A stretch of DNA of 64,000 nt from Onchocerca lupi. Lineage: Eukaryota > Nematoda > Chromadorea > Rhabditida > Onchocercidae. This document shows positions 13,501 through 25,788 of this stretch, one piece after another; position 1 is the first letter of the stretch, and each line of letters begins with the position of its first letter. Position numbers and translations under genes: made by a program. The stretch lies in the NCBI GenBank assembly GCA_028564675.1, contig JAOVVO010000052.1, positions 155,725 through 219,724 of the forward strand, read 5' to 3'. The notes under the pieces are model-generated. The model saw only the letters and a program-made list of their open reading frames with translations, was not told the origin of the DNA and did no database searches.

Positions 13501-15043
13501 CATTTCGAAATTACGCTTGGTCCAGCAATTGCTACAAATCCATAAAATAGATATTTTAACTAGATTTCTGAATCCAATAATTGAAAAACTTGTTAAAAAA
13601 AAAAAATATCCAACGAAGAAGATATAAATCAACACGGATTTTGCTCAAGAAAACGAAATAGTATGAAAAATCATTCTGCAATGTTCACTAACTACCCAAA
13701 CCTATATGAAATTCTGAAATGCTCGGCTTTCGCTCATGAACAATCCTGTTACCTGCATTAATTGACTTTTGTATAGAACGCAGCATCCAGTCATCTGTTT
13801 GCGCTTCTACATTCACTGTCTCTGATTTCGGTTCGTCAAGAAATGAAAATGGAGGTTCATATATCTTTGGGGGATCTAAAATATTGAACAAAATACTGTT
13901 GGAAAGATATTTCTAGAAAATTCTTCTGGTAATCTTTGAACGATTATGTTTGAATATTCTAAGATTTTGTGAGATATGTACGAAATACCGAACTTTTTTC
14001 AGCATGAAATTAAAACTTTTGCATGCAAAGCAAAACATACCTGCACTTCTTTGTAAAAGCGACATTATAGCTTCGAATTTGCTTTGTTTATCCTTTAAAA
14101 GAAAAATTTCAGTGTTAGAAATATTATTAAAGAATCAATTCTCCATCAATCAATAGAACTTTTCTCACCAAAATTCGACCCTGCCATAATATAAAACTTT
14201 CCTGATAGATAACTGATCCTCGTTTTTCCATTTAAGCTTCAAATATAGAAGTTAAGAATGCAAAAATATGTACAGCACATATGTAAATATACAAAATATA
14301 CTTTAAAATTTAATTACAGAACCTCACGTTCCTTCTTCGACAACTGATGCTGGAGATCATCAACCTGCTGTTCGAAGGTCTTTCGCAAGCTTTCCATTTC
14401 ATATTGCTTATCACACAGCTCTTTGCTCATTTTTGCGACAGTTCTTTTTAGGTCCTCATTTTGCAATCGGTATTTTTTAACTTCTTCTTCTGCGACACGA
14501 ACTCTCACCGAGAGATGTCGAACTGAAGTACAGATACTATTATCACAATGGGAGATAAGGTACAAGCATAATATCAATAATCAACTCAAATTCATTTCAT
14601 CACGCTACTTTTATTAAAAGCACAGTTAAAAGAATTCTCAAACTGCTTTATGTCAACGTAAATAACATTTGGAAGAGTCACTTTCAATTTTCGATTCAAA
14701 TCTTGGGAATTCAGTAAAATCAACTAATTATCTCTTGTTTCTGCAATACCTGATTCAGAGTTCCCTCGTCTATAACGTCGACTGAACAAATCTTCGGGGT
14801 TAGTAGTGATATATCCTGTTGGGCTATGATCACAGGCTGCAAGTAATTCGAACATTAATTTTGGAAAATAATGTTTATCTTAACAATTTTTAAGTCTGCA
14901 ACTTCCAAATCTATAACAGTTCATGATAATCGGAATGAATAAAATTTTACAAAAATCAATTTAAAAGTGAAACAAATAATTTGCAATAACTCCAACAAAG
15001 ATATGAAATAAACGATAACTATAATACCTTCATTGAACATCAT
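10561..15043 (-). CDS. mdf-1: Spindle assembly checkpoint protein MAD1 (MDF-1)
   Basis: MAD1 is a coiled-coil dimer that recruits MAD2 to unattached kinetochores. Fifteen exons join in consistent phase: 15028-15043, 14750-14836, 14323-14522, 14169-14201, 14041-14092, 13696-13875, 13390-13531, 13105-13198, 12567-12676, 12373-12447, 12123-12261, 11673-11780, 11482-11575, 10948-11138, 10561-10743 (567 aa). Most of the protein is charged coiled coil (e.g. EDLKRTVAKMSKELCDKQYE). Residues about 385-393 read KILHMKMNP, an exact fit to the MAD2-interacting motif (human KVLHMSLNP). The C-terminus matches the MAD1 RWD-like head: KKYRAFVTALSGLQI, NYFIFK, then ISLLETDY and STPAFLAAITLIL. The canonical RLK tripeptide before the head aligns to RAL here. 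The start at 15043 is the first ATG after a TATTTCAG acceptor at 15111. At 567 aa it is shorter than human MAD1 (718), so N-terminal exons may be missing. Confidence 0.88.
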
Positions 15044-15110
15044 CAAAGACTGAGATCTCCCTTTCTTGAGAGAATCCTCAGAAACAAGTGACTGACCTCG
15101 GCAGGTTGCT

Positions 15111-15125
15111 CCTGAAATACCGAAA
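15111..15125 (-). promoter_or_regulatory. Candidate trans-splice acceptor of mdf-1
   Basis: Minus-strand GGTATTTCAG ends just before 15111. The downstream exon frame is open through to ATG ATG at 15043-15038, giving a 68-nt leader. Confidence 0.4.
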
Positions 15126-16138
15126 CTTCTGTAAAGCTCCTATAATCAGTAAAACACCAGAGCAGAATCAGACCCCAGAAAAATGCACTGTTCGTGCTAA
15201 CAGCCATGCAATCATCACCTATTGCAGTAATCCATTCGAATGACTTATCAAAAAACAGTGAGTTCAACAGATTGCTCGCAATGAAAATCCACTTCTCACG
15301 CTTCTGGGCTCATCTTCACTCTCCTTCCCTAGGTGCTGCTCTATATGGGATCATCTCTCATATATTGATCGAGCAACAACCAGAATCATTGATCGGCTTA
15401 TTTCGAAGAGCGATGACAATGATAGAACGTTTGGATTAGCCAATAATTCTTCTGACGTGAGTGGACGTGAACTCTCTCAGTACAAATACCACTTTTTATG
15501 ATCTTTGCTTAGATCGATAATGGCAGTGACGCTGATTTCACATGAAAAGATGTTTATTTTTTTGATCTGTATACAATGACAATAAATAATCAAAGCCAAT
15601 TATTTCAGGGTATCATTTCCCGCAATCAGTAAGTATAGTTTGCAAATTTCATCAAAAAACAATACATTAGTAGGATGCAACTAAAATATGTTCTCTTCCA
15701 AATCCGACAGATGCATTTCTAATTGTTTAAAGTGGAGCAGAACTCAAAAAGGCAGATGAAGTTTGCTGTTCTCATATATATATATACATGACTCGAGCGA
15801 TGCATTAGAGCAAATGAATGATATATGTGCAGGAAAAAAGAACTACATAAAGGAGAAAACATTCCTGCCGATGGAATTCGAACGATTCGCCTGCGAGGTA
15901 TGAAGATGAGAAGTAATTTTGAAATTTAAACATGAACGAAAAATTCTGCGTACTAATTTGCTCAACTCTTTTCGCATTATACAGATTAATTTTCCTTTTT
16001 TCCCAACAGAGAATGAGTAACAAAAGGTAATCAATTAGAAGAAAGTTTAAAATGAGATTTTGCTAGAAAGAGACGAATAAATCTGTGCAAATATAGGCAG
16101 GTCAGCATACTGTTAGAACACTCATTTTAACTCAGTCT

Positions 16139-16196
16139 TTGAGATCATATATCTTAGCATGAATTAAACTACTCATGCCAAGATGTATGGTCTCAA
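16139..16196. ncRNA. Candidate pre-miRNA-sized hairpin (24-bp stem, 10-nt loop)
   Basis: Arms 16139-16162 and 16173-16196 pair at 24 positions: 21 Watson-Crick, 2 G:U and 1 A:C. The loop is ATTAAACTAC. Total length of 58 nt is typical of animal pre-miRNAs, and pairing stops sharply outside. Read on the plus strand, the 5' arm from 16140 begins TGAGATCATATATC, so bases 2-8 equal the GAGAUCA seed of the bantam/mir-80 family. That family's mature RNA normally lies on the 3' arm, so membership is not claimed. It may instead be a palindromic repeat remnant. Confidence 0.4.
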
Positions 16197-16286
16197 TTTA
16201 TCTTGAGAGAAGAAACTGTTTTAATTAGGATTTTTCATCACACTCTTCCAGAAACATTTTATGGAACATTAATTAATAGAGGCCGG

Positions 16287-16325
16287 AAGATTTTATTTTT
16301 GAATTTTATTCAAAAATAAAATCTT
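16287..16325. repeat. Perfect 18-bp inverted repeat with 3-nt loop
   Basis: AAGATTTTATTTTTGAAT at 16287-16304 is followed by TTT and its exact reverse complement at 16308-16325. It lies about 210 bp past the patched-related stop codon. The short loop makes a miRNA precursor unlikely; a palindrome or mobile-element remnant, or a 3'-end processing structure, are possibilities. Confidence 0.9.
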
Positions 16326-16535
16326 TAGAAATTTAGATGAAAATAAAGTGAAGTCACTTACGGGATTGCAAAATTAGTTTCCGTTTGCTATCATTTTTCA
16401 GTGATTAGCAGAATAATAAAAAATATTATACATATTCCAACAAACGTTGCATCGAACCTGTCATATCATATACACCGGAAATTCAGATAATTTTTGGTAA
16501 AGCACAATACATTCATTACACGTAATTAATTGAAA

Positions 16536-19500
16536 TTAAAATGGATTCGAAATAGCTTCAGTTAGCCTTCGAGATGGTATTGCTAGCGGGCTATTGCAAT
16601 CCAGACCAGATTTTATGTGTCGAGGACAACTTTGTCGAGCAAGATTATTTCGGGATAAATAAATACCATACGGATCGTACGGTTGCACAACATTCCCCAT
16701 CATTTTTCTGATACTTTCAGTTTGTCTAGTTATTGATGCTTTTTGTGAGCCTTGTTCGATTGATTCATTTATCTTAAATAAGAAGGAATCAAAGATGATT
16801 ATCGATGATTCCTACCGTGATGCACTCTTTATTGCTTAACATTTCATGGATGTTCAAATATCATTCATCAGGTTATCACTGTCTGGATCTTGATAATATT
16901 TGAAGTACTCTAACTTTAACTGATTTAAAGAATTATTTTCTATTAAAATGCAAAAACAGAATTATCAGAAAAAATTGCTGTATCATTTTCCAAAGGAATT
17001 AAGTATTAAATCTAAAAGTTATGAAAACATCTGAAAATATAGGTTAGAATCTGTTTGATCCCGCATACAATGGCGAAATCCTGTACCTTTCCTTCGATAG
17101 AAGGAAGAATGCAAGAACCACCAACAAACCAAGAAAGCATCACTGGTAGAAATACGAGGCCGTGGAGAAGACCAAGCACAATTGACAGGAACACTGTCTG
17201 AAAGTGTCCAGAGATTAAAATTATAGATAAGATTATACGGTCTTCTCTGATTAATTATTACAGTATAGAGTTTCTAACGAATAATAAAAAAATTAATATG
17301 GTACTTTGAAGAAAGTAACAATCATGTAAGCCGGTATATCAGCCAGAACAACAACAGCTAAAATTGTTGACATCGCTCCTTGTGTGACAGGCCAACCAAG
17401 CGCTCCAAGCGCTGTTTTAACTCGCTGTTCGGGAGTAGATTCAGCGGAGATAACATATCCATAGGTGATATGCGCTGAATAATCAACCGAAAAGCCTATC
17501 GACATTATTATCGTAATCATTGATATCGCATCCTGATAACAACTTTGTTTTTAAGAAACGTCTTTATAAACTCTTTTTCCTCCTTATCTGCTCTCTCTAC
17601 TTTCACTGCTCATATTTCTCCTGTTTATTTTTTCAAAATCTAAAAGCCTTATGCATTGTTACAAATTTCGGACTGAAGAAAATCTTACCAGATTGACATC
17701 CCATAATGTCATGAAACCAATGACGCCAAGATCGATGGATGCAATGGCGAATGCTACCCAAATGGAGCAAAGTGGCTGTGGTATTAATAGCATTGCAATT
17801 ATAATCATTACCAGTAGTGCTATCACTGTAATTTCAATCAAATCATGCAAAAATTAAATTAGAACCAAACAACAACCAAAAGTTCAAATGTCAAGACAAG
17901 AAACTAACGAATATTTTGCACGGTGTTGGAAATCACAATGGCATACTGATCAGTGAATAGCCAAAGCGGTGAAAATGTGGTGACATTGTAGGATGAATAA
18001 CGTTCAGCCACCTCTCGGAATATTTTCGTTGCTTCTTCTTGATTATATGTTTTCGAGATGTGTTTCATGCCCACCAAAAATCTATAATATTGCATTAGTG
18101 AAGAAGACATTCTTTTCAATAAAGATTGCGAAGAACTCGAAATATACAAATTGAGACTTTTTTATAAAAATTGGAACCTGACAGCATTTGAGATCCCTAA
18201 AATTGAGTAGAAAATAGCTGTTTACAGCGGTAATTCCATCGCAATTTCGGAAATTTTAATTTAAATACACTGTGATTTTTAGTTGGTTTACTCAAAATAA
18301 AGCACTGTAAGAATTGACAAAATCTTTACATACCTAAAACTTCGAATACTATAGAGGCCCTGTTGATTGGTTTCCCAGATAACATCTTCACTCCAAATAT
18401 CATGAGATTTTGCCGAAAAAAAATGTTCTGCCATGCCGTATATTTCCGAATCAACGATATCCATTTCAAGTTCTCTCTTATAATAAATTTCCATTTCCTT
18501 TAGCCAAAACTGTATGCTATCGTCACCTCAATTTGAAAATTTTAAGCAAGAACTAATGACAGATTCCAAAGCATTCTATCGAGAAGCTATATTTTAAAGT
18601 CGACTCAAAGCCTCGAAAGTTCAGGATCGAAATGAAAAAGAAAAAAACCAAGACTTCTATTGTGCTGATCAAACTCGAACCTCGTGTTTACAGACAAACT
18701 TACCAATGGAATATTTCGTGTTAGCAAATGCATGTACCATGGATTGCACTCGCCGCCTTTCATTTCTGTTTCGCAGGTCAGGTGCATTGTTTACGACAAT
18801 CTAAAAATTTGATTCGAAAATTCGTAATGTCTAGACGCATCTGTTTTCCTACAGACATATTGTAAGATACTGTATGTGAAGAGATGCATCCGATAAGACT
18901 TTTTTCCTTAGACAAAATGAGATTTGTAGTGGCAGACATTCAATTCTTAAAAACTCCGTGATATCATTAAAGATGAGGTGCATCAAGCCTGAGCTGATTT
19001 ATGGCCAGGTACATACATTCACGGTCATTTTAAAATCAAAAGTGTCAAACATCTTCACCTCAATTATGAGTGAAAAAGTACCTGAAGAGGAGCACCGTAA
19101 TTCCAGAAATACTTTTCGAGGTATCGATAATGTGGTATAGCATACGAATCTTGTACTAGCAAATTAATTGGTTCAAGGCCTTCGCGTAAATGAAGACAAC
19201 CGTATATAGATATACCAATGTAAATGAAAAACCACATGACGACAAGTATCTTCACTACTGGATTCATCAACACTGGAGCAAACCTAGAACAGGCGATAAA
19301 ACAAAGTAGAATTAAAATTCAATCTTGGGAAATTGAGACTAAATTCAATTAAAACTTGAAATGCAAATTACTGTTTATTAACCATTCTTTAAAGAATGTC
19401 TTTGCACTTGTATCTTTCACGTTGCGCTCCAAATTTTTCGGATCTGAATCTGCTCTGGAACCCATCCAAAATAGTTTACATTTAAGCGAAGCTGAATTGA

Positions 19501-22500
19501 TAAACGTATCTGGTACAGTGGGTTGAAGCCAAATACAATGTAATCCTGCTGCTTCCCACTCTGTAGCCAACGACAGCAGTGCACAAAAGAACGATATCTG
19601 TTTGTAATTTTTTTTCTTTTTTTTTTGTGATTAAGTTATTTAATTAACAAATATTTTAAAAAATTTTACAATTTTTATAGTGTCAGCTTTTCCCATAATT
19701 TTTTGTTTTATTCAAGACAAAAAAAAGAGTAGCTTACTTGATAAATAAACGTAGCTGCAATAGCAACACCCGTGTAAAGGCAAAAAATCTGAACTGCTGG
19801 AATGCTGCAAAATATATTATTAATTAGAACTTAACTTGGCTAAAGTGACTCCCAAACGAGTCATTTTGCGCATGAAACATGTTGGTTGTGCAAGTTGATG
19901 GAATTTGCCGACAAAATTTAAGCCCAAGAAATACTACAGTACTTGCAATGAAACTTGTGCTTACTTCGATGTATATTTTATGACAAATTTTCCAATCATT
20001 GAGTATCAAATAACGAAAAATCGAAGAGAACTTGGGAATTGAATTACTCGAAGAAAGGGCACGAGTCACCTGGTAATTGCGCCAACACCAAAGGAAAAGG
20101 CATCGGTGAGTGATGTTATCAAAATTGATATCGCAGCATCACTCATACACTCGCCAATTCGTTTTGGTACCGGAAAGGCCCGATTGGTGTGTCGAACAGC
20201 TGCTACCATCAAGAACATATTATCAGTGCCTACTGCCACTACAAGAAATGGCATCACACCAACAATGTCACTATATGGTACACCTAAAATTACTAAATCT
20301 AGTACCAGAATCGCCTATTTAATAAACTAATATTCTTGATTTGATAACTATGAAGTGAATTGAGGCTGAAGTTTAGGTCGACTTCTATGGATATTGATAT
20401 TGAGTGAAAAATCCGCAAAATTATAGGTTGTGTGTTGACATCTTTCATGCCAAATTTGTGCTTCCGAATAGGGTGATTGATATGAGTAATGTAATGTTAA
20501 GAGAACTTACCGCAAAAACTAGTAATGCCAATACCGGTGATAATGCCCATTCCAGCGTTGATAACACCAAGTAACGACAGTATTGGCTTGGAAAGGACCC
20601 AATCTACATAAAACGTTCCATCGACAAAGATTAGGGAACATAAAAGCGAGAAGAAGACGAGAATCGAAAATGCTACCACGAAACGTGGTATCAAGGAATT
20701 CGCGTTGCGTTTCAGCTCTTCGGTTAACGTTTGCGAATGCAAGTAAGTGAAAGTGATCGAAGGATCAGCGGGATAATTTTCTAGTGCATCTTGTAATTTC
20801 TGTAAATAAAAATTGGTGGTTTTCATCAAGAAATATTGATAAGTTTGTGTGATTTATTCGCATTTTTAGATGCAAATGAATGGAATCTGGTTTGCGTGCA
20901 TCCCAGTCGACGACGTTTATCAAAGCATTCAGTATTAAGGAATCAAAGTCATCGTTTCTTCAGCAATCTTTCAGTGTTTATAATTCAAATTAGAACATAT
21001 TTGAGTTATATATTACATGATCTCAAATTCCAGGATTCTTTGTTAGATCGAGTTTTCATTCTCAAGGCAGCGCTTGTGTAATTTGATTAATGAATGAGGA
21101 AATTTGGTCAAAAATCCAGAATAAAATACTATAATTGCATGATATCTTTTGGCCATTCCTAAACAGAATATTCGCTGCATATTTTAACTGCAATCCGGAA
21201 ATAAAGTATTAAAAATTTCTGACACAAATATTCGAAAATCCAAAAAGTGACCTTTTCCCATAATCCAGAAATGTAACTAATGTTACGCGGGAAGAACTTG
21301 AGATGATATATCATAAACCAAGCAAGGCCACCTGCTAATGAAGTACTGCCGTCTGCTTCATGGAAGAGTGATATTCCACCGAGTGCACCACCAATATATC
21401 CACTCCTGCAAAGATCTTTTAAATTAATGAGAAATTTCGACAGCAATTACCGAAAATTAATATTTCATGTTATCTTTCAATAAAAATCCACCATTGATTA
21501 TCAATAAATGACTATAAGTTAGTGCCACAGTACGGATCAGTCAGATTTAAAAATTTTGGACAGTAATGAAATAGATGCAAACAATCGGTTGCATAGAGAA
21601 TGTGAACGATTTCCTATATATTTAAAGAATTTTTAATTAATCATATTCATTAGGATTCTTTTTTTTTTTTTGACGCCCACTTTAAAATTCTAAAATGCAT
21701 GTTCGTCTATTGTTTTTCTATACAAAAAAGAAATACTTTCCGTGATACGCTGTAAATTTGCTAGGTAAAAAAAAGTATCGACGAAAATTAGATGGATGGT
21801 GTTAATGATAATGAACAAAGACTGATGAATCCAATCGTTTTTGTACTAACTAACTGTTTCAAAATTACGAATTAAAAGTCGAAGAAATATTTGAAATCAA
21901 AATTATCGTTACTGATGTTAATTTTTCTTTTTGTCAACTTTTATTTAAATCACTAGAAAAGAAAATCTCCTATAACGTCATATCAGCTTATCTGTAATAT
22001 TGAAATTCTTGTAAAATATAATGAAACGAAGTTAGCCTGTCATTCACCCTCTTCCAAATAATTTCCCTTTTCTTCAATTTCATCTCTAGTTCAATTTTCC
22101 CGAATAATAAATATTTCCTTGAAAATCTCAAAGTTTTATAATCTTTTAAAAAGTGTTCACTAACCCAGAAGACAAACGATGTCTTTTGACTTTAAACAAA
22201 AATGCTGAATAGAAAATTTTAACCTGTCATCATCCTTTTTCAAACAAACATTTCACGGTGATTTGGCAGGCGATAATTTGTCATTTATCTCTGCATCTGA
22301 TAAAGCTAAGTCTGAGCAAGGTTGACTGTACATTTTTTAGAATGATTATCATTATTATTTTCACTTGAATTCTATTATTTGAGTTAAGCTGGATGACAAA
22401 TGGCTGTCAAAAGGCTGGGATTGATTTGAATCTCGCAAATGAATACCAAAAGGATGAATCGAAATCTTTTTTACATATGTTGTCCTTGTCTTTCAGCTTC

Positions 22501-24110
22501 CTAGTTCTTAAATTTATTGGAATCATTCTAATAAATCTGTTATTTTCACAGAAATTTCCAGAAGATATAGCAACATTTTTTCTTTGCAGAAGAATTGAAA
22601 TTGAAAAATGATTAACTAGCATAAAGAAATCATTCCCATTTAAAGTTTTCACCAAAAAAATCAGTAGTGCGAGTTTCTTATCATCTGGAAATTACATCGC
22701 AAAAGTGGATTAATTTTTCAAATAATATCATTTCCACTTTCTTCCACTTACTTCACATATTTTTCAGTGCAAAAAGAAAAGAAGATCAAAATGTAGAAAA
22801 TGCTTCATGTTTTTATCACCTAAGCTCGAATCATTTACATGATTTGGCAGCTTTCATCATTCACCATCTTGTTGTCTGATAAAACTTTAGGAGCATTTCA
22901 GGTAAAGATTCTAAGACTTGCTTCGGTTATGTTTAACTTTCAGAGCAATGATGATCTGAAGCTTCTCGATATTTACAAAATAACACATACGCAGAGCCGA
23001 ATCGTACAGTTGGATATGTGATGTTGATGCCATGTTGATAAAGGTCACTGACAATATGGATGTGCCTATTTCCTGGACATCCCTCATTACGCCATTCCAA
23101 ACATAGATCACGATACCTGTGGTTAAATGAATTAAAATCAATTTAATATTACTTAATATTAATTAAAGGTGATTAAGACATTTTAACAATTAAACCAAGT
23201 TTGATCTTCGCATTCAATTGTGATTGAAAGCTACGGATTTTCTAAGACTCCTTGTTTATGATTAGAAGCGTGGATATCATTCAAACTTCAAGAGTTAGGA
23301 TAAGTTTGAAAAAACAAAGAAGCCATGATTACCAGAAATCAGTAGAGATTACTAGTTGATTAACACTATATACTATGAACATTCGTTAGATGACATCGAT
23401 GATTAACAACCAATCATACCAGAAAACGAACAGGTGAGCTGTGAGAGATTAAAATCGTTCATTACCTGTATGTTTTACCCATGTAATGCAATTTGACACG
23501 ATTCTGAATAAAAAAATCCAAACGTCGCACTGCTTCAGAGTATGGTCGTTCCAAGATGTTACCGCCATCTCGACTTGCCACTATTACCTATCAATTTATC
23601 ATCACATTATATTAGAATTTTTCGTTTAATCGACTGATTTTGATTATTCGCACTGATATTATCAGCTGTAGTGCACATATAGAAACAAAAGTTAAAATAG
23701 TTTTGAAATTTTCTGTCATGCAACATATTTTTTGTCCGAAAAAATCTGAATTTGCAATTTATTTTGAGAATAAATGAACAAATTCTTGGAGTTTTAAAAT
23801 CAAAAATCAAATCCGAGAATAGTACCTGTACTTCTCTGGATTGTGTCACTGCTCGACCGGGAATGTAATTATTGTAATGCAAAGGCCAAAGGTTATGGAT
23901 GATTTGTCGTTCGTACTTGCTCCGTGCATTTCGAGGAGTGAAAAGATAGATAGGATCGGTTGTGGGATGAATGTGAAGAAAACTTATGGAACAAAAGGCG
24001 GTAAATAGGACTGGTAGAGCGATGAATGGTAGTGGATGCTGTGCGACGTATCGTCCATATCGATAAAAAAGTCGAGATAGCGGCTTTTCGATACAATCAA
24101 ATGTCCGCAT
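16536..24110 (-). CDS. Patched-related (PTR) RND-family membrane protein with sterol-sensing domain
   Basis: PTR proteins are nematode relatives of Patched/NPC1, RND-type transporters acting in cuticle, moulting and osmotic control. Sixteen exons in consistent phase: 23826-24110, 23466-23587, 22991-23116, 21252-21405, 20511-20799, 20070-20283, 19738-19804, 19356-19597, 19082-19283, 18704-18800, 18334-18526, 17909-18081, 17689-17825, 17305-17532, 17087-17197, 16536-16772 (958 aa). The N-terminus has the typical RLFYRYGRYVAQHP then TM1. The first lumenal loop contains YRDLCLEW..C and NITYP. The sterol-sensing domain spans roughly residues 280-450, with GVMPFLVVAVGTDNMF in TM4 (D346). The second loop carries VVNNAPDLRNRNERRRVQ. 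TM10 has GFSVDYSAHITY (D784), a family hallmark. A hydrophilic tail ends LTEAISNPF. The ATG at 24110 follows a trans-splice-like acceptor at 24163; an out-of-frame ATG overlaps 4 nt upstream. The exact PTR subfamily was not identified. Confidence 0.93.
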
Positions 24111-24162
24111 ACATGCAACCTGTTGATAGACGAACTCTGGCAATGAAGCAGTAAAGAATGTC

Positions 24163-24175
24163 GCTGAAAAGAGTG
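24163..24175 (-). promoter_or_regulatory. Candidate trans-splice acceptor of the PTR gene
   Basis: Minus-strand CTCTTTTCAG ends just before 24163, 53 nt upstream of the chosen ATG. It is a strong nematode-type acceptor with no coding exon seen above it. Confidence 0.5.
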
Positions 24176-25788
24176 GAGATTTAACCTTTGAACTAAGCTT
24201 GAAAGATTGACAGATTGAAGAGAGAGAAGTGCTGTATGGTCGCTCGAATGCTTGGAAATATTGACAGTTATGTGCCTTACAAAATTCATTTCAGCATTTT
24301 TACTTTGACTAATTTTCATTTAACAAAATGAAATCCGATAAAATTTAAATAATGAATGCACGAAGAACTAATAGCAGTGCTGAGTTCCAAAACTATGAAA
24401 ACAGAAGACAATTAATCTGTGGTGATCACAAATTACAATTGATTTTGAAACAGTTTGTGATTTTCAGAAAAATAAATGAAAAGTTTTAGTATCTGAACTG
24501 TGCATCGAACAACTTAAACACTATTTAATGGAATGAGTTTATTTTGTTAGAGAAACTCGAAGCGAAATCAAAACAGTTGTCCACTGCCTATATTATTTAT
24601 GCCATCGATTTTATGCAAAAACTGAAGGAATTTCAAAAAATACAATCGTGTTGAATATAATAAAAATTCAAGAAAAATTTTTGGGAAATCAATCATCATT
24701 CAACGAAGGTTCTCCTCGTCTTATCCTTCCATACTTTATCAAATATTTTCATGCACTGTATTTTTTCACTAACAAAAATTTTTCTTTTATTTCAGGTATT
24801 TCAATACGATCCTGGAACATTTTTGAAATTTGAAAACTAATAGGATAAGGAGTTCATCTATAAGAGTTATTTACTTAAATATCTTGAATTTTCAGTAAAG
24901 CATTGTTCAACTTGAGATATATCTATTAGACAGGTAAACTTAGATCAATCTAATTGCAGCAAGGAAAATTGATAATTTTATCTACTGAGAAATGCATTTT
25001 AAAGTGACATCTTGGACATGTACTTATCTACTGCATCATTAGCATGCTACTACATGTCTCAAATATTATATTAATTTAATTCGTGGAACTGATCAAAAGT
25101 CAAGTGGTAAGAAGAGAAGGAAAGAAGAGAAGAGAACTTGATAGAATGGACATGAGACAGGGTTGATGACCACGTCCGACGGCAGTGTAGTAAACACGGC
25201 AACTGGCAGTAGGGAGGATCTTTGATTGACCTACAAACTTGTCATACCACTCCTCTTGCGCATTTGCACAATGATAAAAACTACTTCAATACATAACATT
25301 CTCTCATCAAGCATTTGCTCGGCAAATAACAAAGAGAGGGAATTTCAAACAACAAATATTCGTGCTTGCCATGCAGAGTGCCGTTATATCACGAAAAACA
25401 GATTTTATTTAAATAATCATACTTGAAAAACAGAAAAATGCATTATATATAATGATTAAACATAACAACTAATTCACACAGACAACAATCATTTCCTGCA
25501 TAGACAATCAGATCATTCGTACCGGTCCTTTTTTCAATTTAGAATTACAAAATTTCAAAATCGCTAAAAATAAAATACGTATCTACAATAATGGTCAAAT
25601 AACCAACACGGCAGATTTTAATGCGGGTATTCATAAATGTAGGTATTTACAATGGATTGTGATATTGTGGACTTTATCGAATAATAATACCGGGAGATTT
25701 CCATTAACTTTTTGAGAAATCTAAATCACAACAAAAAACATGAGTCGTCAAGATTTGTACAACTTTAATTGATTTATGCATCAAGCAA
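24176..25788. other. Spacer between the PTR start and mrps-15 stop
   Basis: 1.6 kb, AT-rich, with a purine-rich patch at about 25095-25140. No coding exon supported; likely the PTR promoter plus the mrps-15 3' UTR. Confidence 0.6.

Larger units (their letters stand above)
15126..16535. other. Spacer between mdf-1 start and the patched-related gene's stop
   Basis: 1.4 kb without a supported coding exon. It contains an AT run near 15776-15786 and two strong hairpins at 16139-16196 and 16287-16325, described separately. Confidence 0.65.

Noticed and set aside
15044..15267. Minus-strand frame MNSLFFDKSFEWITAIG.. as an N-terminal extension of mdf-1
   Set aside because: It is out of frame with the next mdf-1 exon: the frame that splices in phase to 14836 differs and has its first ATG at 15043.
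15863..15910. GGAATTCGAACGATTC motif resembling a tRNA T-arm on the minus strand
   Set aside because: The would-be T stem bases do not pair and no acceptor or anticodon stem could be built around it.
18605..18787. 60-aa minus frame beginning MHLTCETEMKGGE
   Set aside because: The true PTR exon 18704-18800 is in another frame (VVNNAPDLRNRNERRR), which fits the family and both splice phases.
20106..20330. Two overlapping plus-strand open frames of 70-74 aa
   Set aside because: Antisense to the sterol-sensing-domain exon of the PTR gene.
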